Origin: Ignavibacteriae bacterium HGW-Ignavibacteriae-1
GTDB taxonomy: Bacteria > Bacteroidota > Ignavibacteria > Kapaibacteriales > UBA2268
NCBI GenBank assembly: GCA_002839825.1
Contig: PGYU01000006.1
Coordinates: forward strand, 62,001-126,000
DNA length: 64,000 nucleotides
Direction: 5' to 3'
Of this stretch, positions 54,913-62,785 are shown piece by piece. Within the stretch, counting starts at the first letter, position 1. The number at the start of each line of letters is the position of its first letter. Under the pieces are notes generated by a model, which saw nothing but the letters and a program-made list of their open reading frames with translations, ran no database searches and was not told the DNA's origin. The translations under genes were made by a program, and so were the position numbers.

Positions 54913-55272
54913 ATGAAAACGAACAATATCATTCAAGACAAATCATTTGCTTTTGCTATCAGAATTGTCAATCTCTACAAATACTTATTGGCTGAAAAGA
55001 AAGAATTTGTTTTATCAAAACAGTTGCTTCGTAGTGGAACAAGTATTGGAGCTAATGTGGAAGAAACTATTGGAGGTCAATCTAAAAAAGACTTTATAGC
55101 CAAAATTTCTATAGCATACAAAGAAGCGATAGAAACAAAGTATTGGGTGAAATTACTAAAAGCCACTCAATATTTAGAAGAAAAAGAAGCTGATAGTATT
55201 CTGCATGATGTAGAAGAATTATGTAAAATTCTATCTTCTATCCTCCTGTCCTCAAAGGAAGCTAATTCTTAA
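54913..55272 (+). CDS. Four-helix-bundle protein (23S rRNA intervening-sequence type)
   Basis: A 119-residue all-helical protein of the S23/IVP family: SFAFAIRIVNLYKYLLAEKK, LSKQLLRSGTSIGANVEETI, FIAKISIAYKEAIETKYWVK. Members occur in 23S rRNA insertions and as stand-alone genes; bAvd of diversity-generating retroelements has the same fold. Molecular role unknown. It is an intruder between adaptor and pump genes, bounded by heptamer arrays in opposite orientation, and its own stop codon is formed by the right-hand array. Confidence 0.88.
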   Translation: MKTNNIIQDKSFAFAIRIVNLYKYLLAEKKEFVLSKQLLRSGTSIGANVEETIGGQSKKDFIAKISIAYKEAIETKYWVKLLKATQYLEEKEADSILHDVEELCKILSSILLSSKEANS

Positions 55273-55293
55273 TTTTTAATTACTAATTTTTAA
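55263..55293 (-). repeat. Heptamer array in inverse orientation, array 3
   Basis: AATTCTT, AATTTTT, AATTACT, AATTTTT: the reverse complement of the AAGAATT-type unit, four copies, overlapping the end of the four-helix-bundle gene and the leader of the RND gene. Confidence 0.8.
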
Positions 55294-55299
55294 TTGATT

Positions 55300-58200
55300 A
55301 TGAATATTACAGAAATTTCAATCAAAAGACCATCGCTGATAATAGTATTATTCAGTGTGTTTGTCTTGTTAGGTTATATCGGGTATAAGAATTTGAGTTA
55401 TGAATTAATGCCGGACTTTAACCAACCGGTAGTGGTAATCAAAACGGTATATCCCGGAGCCGAGCCAAACGAAGTCGAGAGTTCGGTCTCAAGAAAAATC
55501 GAAGATGCCCTATCGAATTTGGAAGGCGTTGATTACTTGGTTACCAAATCTTTACCGAATGCCTCCATCATTATTGCTAATCTAAAATATGGAACTGACT
55601 TAGATAAAACAATGCAAGATGCTCAACGCTACATTGATAATATTCGCAAAGATTTGCCGGAGGAAATTTTAAGCCCTGTTATGAGCAAAGTTTCTCCTAA
55701 CGACCTACCAATAATGTCTATCAGTGCAACAAGTAATTTGCCTGCCACAGAGTTTTATCAAAAATTGATTGATGATTATCTGCCTCAAATTCAACAAATC
55801 AAGGGTGTGGCAGAGATAACGGTTTTAGGTGGGGAAGAAAGAGAAATACAAGTGCGAGTAAATCAGGACAAACTGGAATTGTACAGAATATCATTGTATC
55901 AGGTGGTTGAAGCGATAAACCGTTCGGGATTAGATTTGCCTGCCGGAAAGGTTCAAACTGATAAAGAAAGTAATTCAGTTCGCTTAACGGGAAAATTCAC
56001 AAAACTAGAAGATATTGAAAATGTACAGATTGCAATGCCTATTCAGGGAAGCCCTATTTATGTAAAAGATGTGGCTGATATCATTGACGGTATAAAAGAA
56101 ACCACATCCATAAGCAGGTACAATGGCATAAGTGGTATTGGACTTCTACTGAAAAAGCAAGGTGATGCCAACGCCGTTGACGTTTCAGAATTGGTAAGAG
56201 AAAAATTTGCAGCAATAGAATCGCAGAATCCGGATTCGAAATTACAATTCATCATTGCTGACGACAGCACAGAAAACACAATTGCAGCAGTAAATTCTGT
56301 GATTATAGACTTAATTTTGGCAGTATTTTTAGTTTCGCTTGTAATGCTACTATTTTTGCGAAGTCTGAGAAACTCAATCATAGTTCTGGTGGCAATCCCA
56401 ACTTCCTTGGTTACTGCATTTGCTGTAATGTGGTTATTGGGATACACTCTGAACCTAATGACCCTTTTAGCCATGTCATTAATCATTGGCATATTGGTAG
56501 ATGATGCCACTGTAGTACTAGAAAATATTCAACGTCACTTGGAAATGGGTAAAGAGAAAAGAAAGGCTGCTATGGAAGGCAGAATGGAAATTGGATTCTC
56601 GGCGGTATCCATTACATTAGTTGATGTTGTAGTGTTTGTACCTATTTTGTTTCTACAGGTTTTCGTGGCAGATATGCTCAAACAATTTTCGGTAGTAGTC
56701 GTAACTTCTACGCTTACCAGCTTATTAGTGGGATTTACTCTTACGCCCTGGATGGCTTCACGAATTGGGAAAAAGGAAGATTTGCAAGCGACAAATCTCT
56801 TTAATCGCTTCTTACTTTGGTTCGAAAGACAATTGGAAGTCTTTATCAATTGGTACGGTAGAAAATTGGAATGGGTTCTGAGTCATAAACTTATTTTTTC
56901 GGGAATCGTCCTGCTACTTTTTGTGATGACATTAGGAATAATTAAGCAGGGTATAATTGGAAAAGAATTGATTTCTACTGGTGACCAAGGTAAATTCAGG
57001 TTAGCGTTGGAATTTGATAAGTATATATCTATCGAACAAAATAATTTGGTATCCTCAGAAATTGAGCGATTCATAATATCTCAACCGGAAGTATCAACGG
57101 TGTTCAGCAACATTGGTGGACCCAGCACCGGAATTGGAAGTTTAGGCGTTGGTTCGCCCAATAAGACTGAATTTACAATTCAATTAAAAATTAAAAATGA
57201 AGAATTAAAAATTGCCGGATTAAAGAAAGTGCCTACCGAGAAGTTTATGAGAAAACTCCGGGAAGATTTAAAATCAAAATTCCCGGGTATAAATTATTCA
57301 ATGGCAGCTTTGGGTTTAGTTCCTCGCTCTGCACCAATCGAAATTACATTGAGTGGAGTAAATTCAAATCTGGTTATGCTACATGCCAAAGAATTAAAGT
57401 CTGTAATTGAAACTATTCCCGGTGCCGATAATGTTCGTTTATCGGTCGAAGAGGGAAGTCCAGAATTCAAAATAATCCCCGATAAAGATAAGATGCAACG
57501 TCTGGGTTTGAATACCGCATATGTTGGATTAAACCTCAGAGCCGCTTATACAGGTAATGATGACGCTACATTAACTGAAGTAGGTATAGAATATCCCATT
57601 AGAATTCGCTTAAACGAGTTCAGCAGGCAAAATTTTGAAGATGTACAACAACTATCCATAACGAATCAAATGGGTATTCCGGTGAAAATTTCACAATTTG
57701 CGAGCGTTCAGCACGACAATTCCCCATCATTATTAGAAAGAAAAGACCGCCAACCGGCAGTTACTCTCACTTCTGACGCATTGGGCAGACCATCAGGAAC
57801 TGTTGCCGACGATGTAGTAGCCTATCTGAAAGATAATCCTTTGCCTAAAGAAGTTGAAATGACTTGGGGTGGCGACATCAAAAGACAAAATGATAGTTTC
57901 GGAGCATTAGGTTCAGTATTGCTTATTTCATTTTTGTTGATTTATCTTATTTTAGTTGCCTTATATGACAATTTCATTTATCCTTTTGTGGTTTTGTTTT
58001 CCATACCTGTTGCTGCCATTGGTGCATTCTTAGCATTAAACCTAACATTGAGCCAATTAAGTCTATTTGCCTTATTGGGGCTGATAATGTTGATGGGCTT
58101 AGTGACCAAGAATGCCATTCTAATAGTTGATTTCACCAATCAATTAAAAGCAGACGGCAAACACTTCAGAGAAGCTTTAATTATTGCAGGAAAAGAGCGA

Positions 58201-58410
58201 ATGAGACCCATACTGATGACAACACTCTCGATGGTTTTTGGAATGCTACCGATTGCATTGGCAACAGGTACCGCAGCGGAATGGAAAAACGGTTTAGCGT
58301 GGGTGATTATTGGAGGGCTGCTTTCCTCGCTAATTTTAACAGTATTTTTAGTACCAATGGTTTATTATTGGGTTGACACTGCGAAAGAAAAATTAAGCAA
58401 AAACAAATAG
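55300..58410 (+). CDS. RND efflux transporter permease
   Basis: A pump of about 1036 residues of the AcrB-like hydrophobe/amphiphile type. Order: TM1 (LIIVLFSVFVLLGYIGY), porter subdomains (PGAEPNEVESSVSRKIEDAL), TM2-6, the proton-relay region in TM4 (ALAMSLIIGILVDDATVVLEN, written here only as IGILVDDATVV), a second periplasmic loop and TM7-12 (LIMLMGLVTKNAILIVDF). The DD pair and the TM10 lysine needed for proton transfer are present. Substrates are not predictable. ATG at 55300 is preferred over TTG at 55294. Four heptamer units (57184-57211 approximately) lie in frame within the second porter loop. Confidence 0.94.
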   Translation: MNITEISIKRPSLIIVLFSVFVLLGYIGYKNLSYELMPDFNQPVVVIKTVYPGAEPNEVESSVSRKIEDALSNLEGVDYLVTKSLPNASIIIANLKYGTDLDKTMQDAQRYIDNIRKDLPEEILSPVMSKVSPNDLPIMSISATSNLPATEFYQKLIDDYLPQIQQIKGVAEITVLGGEEREIQVRVNQDKLELYRISLYQVVEAINRSGLDLPAGKVQTDKESNSVRLTGKFTKLEDIENVQIAMPIQGSPIYVKDVADIIDGIKETTSISRYNGISGIGLLLKKQGDANAVDVSELVREKFAAIESQNPDSKLQFIIADDSTENTIAAVNSVIIDLILAVFLVSLVMLLFLRSLRNSIIVLVAIPTSLVTAFAVMWLLGYTLNLMTLLAMSLIIGILVDDATVVLENIQRHLEMGKEKRKAAMEGRMEIGFSAVSITLVDVVVFVPILFLQVFVADMLKQFSVVVVTSTLTSLLVGFTLTPWMASRIGKKEDLQATNLFNRFLLWFERQLEVFINWYGRKLEWVLSHKLIFSGIVLLLFVMTLGIIKQGIIGKELISTGDQGKFRLALEFDKYISIEQNNLVSSEIERFIISQPEVSTVFSNIGGPSTGIGSLGVGSPNKTEFTIQLKIKNEELKIAGLKKVPTEKFMRKLREDLKSKFPGINYSMAALGLVPRSAPIEITLSGVNSNLVMLHAKELKSVIETIPGADNVRLSVEEGSPEFKIIPDKDKMQRLGLNTAYVGLNLRAAYTGNDDATLTEVGIEYPIRIRLNEFSRQNFEDVQQLSITNQMGIPVKISQFASVQHDNSPSLLERKDRQPAVTLTSDALGRPSGTVADDVVAYLKDNPLPKEVEMTWGGDIKRQNDSFGALGSVLLISFLLIYLILVALYDNFIYPFVVLFSIPVAAIGAFLALNLTLSQLSLFALLGLIMLMGLVTKNAILIVDFTNQLKADGKHFREALIIAGKERMRPILMTTLSMVFGMLPIALATGTAAEWKNGLAWVIIGGLLSSLILTVFLVPMVYYWVDTAKEKLSKNK
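57182..57213 (+). repeat. Heptamer units inside the RND coding sequence
   Basis: AAAAATT, AAAAATG, AAGAATT and AAAAATT follow each other, encoding LKIKNEELKIAG. The same unit type forms the flanking arrays, so repeat DNA seems to have entered the gene while keeping the frame. Confidence 0.68.
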
Positions 58411-58445
58411 ATACATTTGCAAATTTAGCATCTCTACACTTTCTG

Positions 58446-58471
58446 TCCCGTCAGTTGTTACAAAGACGGGA
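58446..58471. repeat. Hairpin after the efflux operon
   Basis: TCCCGTC (58446-58452) with GACGGGA (58465-58471), loop containing CAGTTGTTACA as in the hairpin at 49863-49887. May end the operon; no T run. Confidence 0.6.
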
Positions 58472-58483
58472 TGTAGATGTCTC

Positions 58484-58517
58484 GAACAGGATTATCAATA
58501 TTACAAGATGGACATGA
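58484..58517 (-). repeat. 35-bp dispersed repeat, copy B (inverted)
   Basis: Read on the minus strand it matches the copies at 50854 and 62671 with three mismatches to the latter. It separates the efflux operon from the restriction genes. Confidence 0.82.
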
Positions 58518-58611
58518 TTTTCATACGATTTTGAAAAAGCTAATCGGAAAATGAGGAGAAAATTGTATTTTGCAAACTGAAATATGGATAAAATGAGAAT
58601 AAAAATATAAA

Positions 58612-61600
58612 ATGAGTTTGTTTCAAAAATCTGTTGAGAAAAAGTATTTAAATGAGTTAGATTCCATTCTGATTGACAAAAAATTCAAGGAATTTCAAGA
58701 CTATTTTGGAAATCCTGTAATTCAAGAGAATATCAGAAATTCCAAGGAAGAACAGTACCAAGAAGGATTCTTACGGGAACTGTTTGTTTCGATATTAGGA
58801 TATACTCTCAATCCGCATCCTAATTTCAACCTGACAACGGAACTAAAAAACATTGCCAATAGCAAAAAAGCTGACGGCGCGATATTGAAAGGCGAAGATG
58901 CTATTGCTGTGATTGAATTGAAAGGAACTGACACTACTGACTTAGACAAAATTGAGACACAAGCGTTCGGATACAAAAACCATCACCCGAAATGTGTTTA
59001 TGTGGTAACTTCAAATTTTGAAAAACTCCGTTTTTACATTCAAAATGCAGTTGACCACATAGACTTTGATTTATTCAGGTTATCTCGAGAGCAATTTTCC
59101 TTGATGTGGCTTTGTTTGGCAAAAGAAAATTTGCTAAATGGATTAGCTCTAAAAATCAAAGAATCGTCGCTTTTGCAGGAAGAAAATATTACCAAAAAGT
59201 TATATGCCGATTACTCAAAATTCCGTGAAGCGATATACAACAACCTGATTAAGAACAATCCTGAAACCGACAAACTATTACTATTCAAGAAAACCCAGAA
59301 GTTACTTGACCGTTTTCTGTTTGTCTTTTTCGCAGAAGACAGATTGTTGCTACCGCCAAATTCTATAAGCGAGATTGTAAAACAATGGAAAACTTTGAGG
59401 GACGAATTAGACGAATATGTGCCGCTATACGACCGATTCAAGAAGTATTTCGGGTACATGAACACAGGCTACAAAGGCAAAAAATATGATATTTACGCTT
59501 ACAATGGCGGACTTTTTGCAACTGATGAAATATTAGATAACATCTCGATTGACGATGAAATCCTTCACTATCATACCCTAACTTTAAGTCAGTACGATTT
59601 TGAAACCGATGTTGATGTCAATATTCTTGGTCATATTTTCGAACACTCTCTGGGCGAAATAGAAAACGTACAAGCCGAAATTAAAGGTGAGAAAATTGAC
59701 AACCAAAAGACCAAACGCAAGAAAGACGGCATATTCTACACGCCAAAATACATCACCAAGTACATTGTAGAAAATACCATTGGAAAGCTTTGCGAAGAAA
59801 AACGCATTTCACTTGACATCGTTGATGAAGAATACGCCAAGGAACGTAAGAACCGGAAAAGAGAAGCGATAAAAGAGCTTGACGATAAATTAACCGAATA
59901 TCGCAACTGGCTCTTAACTTTAACGATTCTCGACCCTGCTTGTGGTTCGGGAGCCTTCTTGAATCAGGCTTTAGACTTTTTGATTAACGAGCATCGCAAA
60001 ATTGACGAATTACGGGCACAGCTTTTTGGTGGTGGTTTGGTGTTCTCCGACATAACAAGCGACATACTCGAAAACAACATTTACGGTGTGGACATCAACG
60101 AGGAATCAGTTGAAATTGCCAAACTTTCTCTATGGCTCAGAACTGCACAAAAAGGACGTAAATTAAACTCACTGAGCAACAACATCAAATGCGGGAACTC
60201 GCTGATAGACGACCCCGAAGTGGCAGGTGATAAAGCTTTCAATTGGCAGAATGAGTTTCCTGATATTTTTGCAAATGGTGGCTTTGATGTGGTCATTGGC
60301 AATCCGCCGTATGTAGATAATAGAGGATTTGATAAAACTGATTTAGATTATCTTTTTAAGAATTATCCAAATTCATTCCAAAAGTCAGGTACTGATAAGT
60401 ATAAGACTACAAAATTGAATCTAATTGCTCCTTTTATTGAGCTTAATTCTAAAATTCTAAGGGAAAATGGATTTACTAGTTTTATATTTCATAAGAATAT
60501 TTTTAAAACAAATGGATATACTTCTATACGAAAATATATTTTGCAGAATTTCTTCATTGATACTCTTACAGATTGGGGTGCTGGTCAATTTCAGGATGTT
60601 ATTGCAGAAACTGCAACTTTTACCTTGATGATGGAAAAAAAATTCAATGAAAACATTAAAATTGAATTTTATAATCTTGATACCAAGATTGATGAAAATA
60701 ACCAATCTCAAGAAGTATTCCTAAATAGCTATGAATATATTTTTGGTATTTATGCTTCAAAAATGGACAGGACAATACTGCAAAAAATTGAAAAGTCTGA
60801 CCTAATACTAGGGAATTTAGTAAATATAAATAATGGCATTGTAACAGGTAATGATAAGAAGTATATATCAAAAATTAGAATTGATCAAACCTATAAAAAA
60901 GCAATACGAGGAAGAGACATTAGTCGTTACAGTGTTTTAAAAGAGGAAGAATACATCCTATATAATAAGGACAAGCTTCTAAGAGCAAGGGATGAAAATA
61001 TCTTTCTAAAGAATGAAAAATTGATTATGCAGATGATTAACATAAATTTCATTTTAACTTATGACAATACTCAATTCTATAATCTTGGTACAACTTATGC
61101 CATAACACTAAAAAATGGAGGTAATCTTTTTAACATACTAGGTATATTAAACAGTAAATTAGTCAGCTATTATTATAAAAAGAAGTATACAAACGATTCA
61201 TCCTTGACAAATGCTATTTCAACTCAAAATTTGAACACAATTCCAATTCCATCTCATATTAAAGATGACTTTCATACTTTCGTTTTATCGATGTTAAATC
61301 TAAATAGTCATTTCTCAATAATTTCAAACAATTTTTTGGCATACCTAAAAACTAAATTCAATATAAATAAAATTGGAAGAAAGTTAGAATCATGGTATAA
61401 GTTAGATTTTTCAGTTTTTATAGAAGAGATCCATAAAATTGTCAAAAATTCGAATGGTGTAAAGCTTTCGAAATCGGATGAAATGGAATGGATGGAACTG
61501 TTTGAAGCTAAAAAAGCAGAAGCCCAAGCTCTTCAATCCGAAATCGAAAAAACAGACAAAGAAATAGACCTCATGGTTTATCAGCTTTACGAATTGACAG

Positions 61601-61635
61601 AAGATGAAATAAGAATTGTAGAGGAGTCAAATTGA
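58612..61635 (+). CDS. Single-chain restriction-modification enzyme (type IIG/Eco57I-like)
   Basis: A 1007-residue protein combining nuclease, methyltransferase and target recognition. The N-terminal nuclease part shows KADGAILKGEDAIAVIELKG (about 84-104), a PD-ExK-type site. The N6-adenine methyltransferase has motif I DPACGSGAFLNQA (about 440) and motif IV NPPYVD (about 563). The C-terminal half holds the recognition region, less conserved and more AT-rich than the rest, and a coiled-coil tail. It should methylate host sites and cut unmodified DNA. No separate specificity subunit is seen. Bordered by inverted copies of the 35-bp repeat. Confidence 0.92.
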   Translation: MSLFQKSVEKKYLNELDSILIDKKFKEFQDYFGNPVIQENIRNSKEEQYQEGFLRELFVSILGYTLNPHPNFNLTTELKNIANSKKADGAILKGEDAIAVIELKGTDTTDLDKIETQAFGYKNHHPKCVYVVTSNFEKLRFYIQNAVDHIDFDLFRLSREQFSLMWLCLAKENLLNGLALKIKESSLLQEENITKKLYADYSKFREAIYNNLIKNNPETDKLLLFKKTQKLLDRFLFVFFAEDRLLLPPNSISEIVKQWKTLRDELDEYVPLYDRFKKYFGYMNTGYKGKKYDIYAYNGGLFATDEILDNISIDDEILHYHTLTLSQYDFETDVDVNILGHIFEHSLGEIENVQAEIKGEKIDNQKTKRKKDGIFYTPKYITKYIVENTIGKLCEEKRISLDIVDEEYAKERKNRKREAIKELDDKLTEYRNWLLTLTILDPACGSGAFLNQALDFLINEHRKIDELRAQLFGGGLVFSDITSDILENNIYGVDINEESVEIAKLSLWLRTAQKGRKLNSLSNNIKCGNSLIDDPEVAGDKAFNWQNEFPDIFANGGFDVVIGNPPYVDNRGFDKTDLDYLFKNYPNSFQKSGTDKYKTTKLNLIAPFIELNSKILRENGFTSFIFHKNIFKTNGYTSIRKYILQNFFIDTLTDWGAGQFQDVIAETATFTLMMEKKFNENIKIEFYNLDTKIDENNQSQEVFLNSYEYIFGIYASKMDRTILQKIEKSDLILGNLVNINNGIVTGNDKKYISKIRIDQTYKKAIRGRDISRYSVLKEEEYILYNKDKLLRARDENIFLKNEKLIMQMININFILTYDNTQFYNLGTTYAITLKNGGNLFNILGILNSKLVSYYYKKKYTNDSSLTNAISTQNLNTIPIPSHIKDDFHTFVLSMLNLNSHFSIISNNFLAYLKTKFNINKIGRKLESWYKLDFSVFIEEIHKIVKNSNGVKLSKSDEMEWMELFEAKKAEAQALQSEIEKTDKEIDLMVYQLYELTEDEIRIVEESN

Positions 61636-61691
61636 TATGGCAGATTTGAATATACCACCTTTTTTCTCAAGAGTGTTACCTATATAACATT

Positions 61692-62615
61692 ATGACTTCT
61701 CATTTTAATCCATATGATCCATGCCCATGTGAAAGCGGCAACAAGGCAAAGTTTTGTTGCTTGACTATAAAATCATGGAATAAGAAACCAAAACTTATAA
61801 AACCCACAGAAGCAATTTCTAACTTTTCACACAACAAGTGTTACGCTCAAAAAACTATAAACTGTTCAACAAAAATCTCACGTGAACATTATTTTTCAAA
61901 TAATATCCTAAAGAATCTTGAAGTTAATAATAAGGTTAAAATTATTGGATTACCTTGGCAAGAGAAGGAGACATTCAATCTCATTCCAAAAAGCAATTTA
62001 GTTTCAAATATTTTATGTACAACTCATAATACATTATTGTCACCATTTGACGATGAAATGGGACGATTTCATAGAATAATTATTAAGTTTGACGAGGATT
62101 TTAATTTAGACAATCCCAAAAATGATTTATCAGTATTCTGTGGTGAAGACTTAGAAAAGTGGATGCTTAAAACCGCTTGTAATTTTATAGCTTCAAATCA
62201 AATTTATAGAGGTGGAGTTAAAAGTAATTATATGCTAAAAGACGAATATATTGATATTCTTTTCAATGACAAACCATTTCCTGAAAATTGGGGGATGTAT
62301 TTCAAAATACCAGAGAACAAACCAATTCAAAAATTTAAATCGATATCTTTTCGCTCTATTACTGGAAACAATGAACTACAAGCAGTTGAATTTCTTATTA
62401 ACAACTTTAAGTTTTATTTGGTTCTTTGTCAACCCGCTAATCCAAGTTTATTCGGGAAGTATCGACCGAGAGGTATGCAATTTTACGAAGGGGATATTAA
62501 AAAAACTATTGAAATTTGTTGGCAAGACGAAAAATACAATGAAGGAATCTTTCTTGAACGTAAAGGAACAGCTAGAGGGGAGCCTAAGGAATGGGACGAT
62601 TACTTGAAAAAATAA
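61692..62615 (+). CDS. SEC-C/HNH-like protein next to the restriction enzyme
   Basis: A 307-residue protein. The N-terminus has a SEC-C-type zinc motif (C11, C13, C22, C23 in DPCPCESGNKAKFCC). Next comes an HNH-like site: C50, C58, SREH (E65, H66) and C109/H112 in LCTTHN with LLSPFDDE after it. The C-terminal half is unassigned. HNH-type nucleases with zinc knuckles are frequent in defence loci; nuclease activity here is inference. 56 bases after the restriction gene on the same strand, low GC like that gene's 3' half. Confidence 0.65.
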   Translation: MTSHFNPYDPCPCESGNKAKFCCLTIKSWNKKPKLIKPTEAISNFSHNKCYAQKTINCSTKISREHYFSNNILKNLEVNNKVKIIGLPWQEKETFNLIPKSNLVSNILCTTHNTLLSPFDDEMGRFHRIIIKFDEDFNLDNPKNDLSVFCGEDLEKWMLKTACNFIASNQIYRGGVKSNYMLKDEYIDILFNDKPFPENWGMYFKIPENKPIQKFKSISFRSITGNNELQAVEFLINNFKFYLVLCQPANPSLFGKYRPRGMQFYEGDIKKTIEICWQDEKYNEGIFLERKGTARGEPKEWDDYLKK

Positions 62616-62670
62616 AGGTTGAGGAACTAACATACCTTCTTTCCGTATTCAGCAAAATGGTATGTAATAA

Positions 62671-62705
62671 TCCTGTCCATCCTGTAATCTTGATAATCCT
62701 GTTCA
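62671..62705 (+). repeat. 35-bp dispersed repeat, copy C
   Basis: Begins TCCTGTCCATCCTGTAATCT and ends TTGATAATCCTGTTCA. Closes the accessory region; ahcY and its terminator follow. Confidence 0.88.
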
Positions 62706-62737
62706 AGAAACTCCTTTTCAAAACATACCCCCACAAA

Positions 62738-62766
62738 AAAAAAAGAGGCTCTCGAGCCTCTTTTTA
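62738..62766. terminator. Terminator between accessory genes and ahcY
   Basis: AAAGAGGCT (about 62742-62750), loop CTCG, AGCCTCTTT (about 62755-62763), flanked by A and T runs on both sides, so it can work in both directions. Main user is ahcY. Confidence 0.88.
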
Positions 62767-62785
62767 AATATTTGCCATGGTACTA

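Noticed and set aside
54913-55272. Four-helix-bundle gene considered as Avd of a diversity-generating retroelement
   Set aside because: No reverse transcriptase and no template/variable repeat pair are visible in the window.
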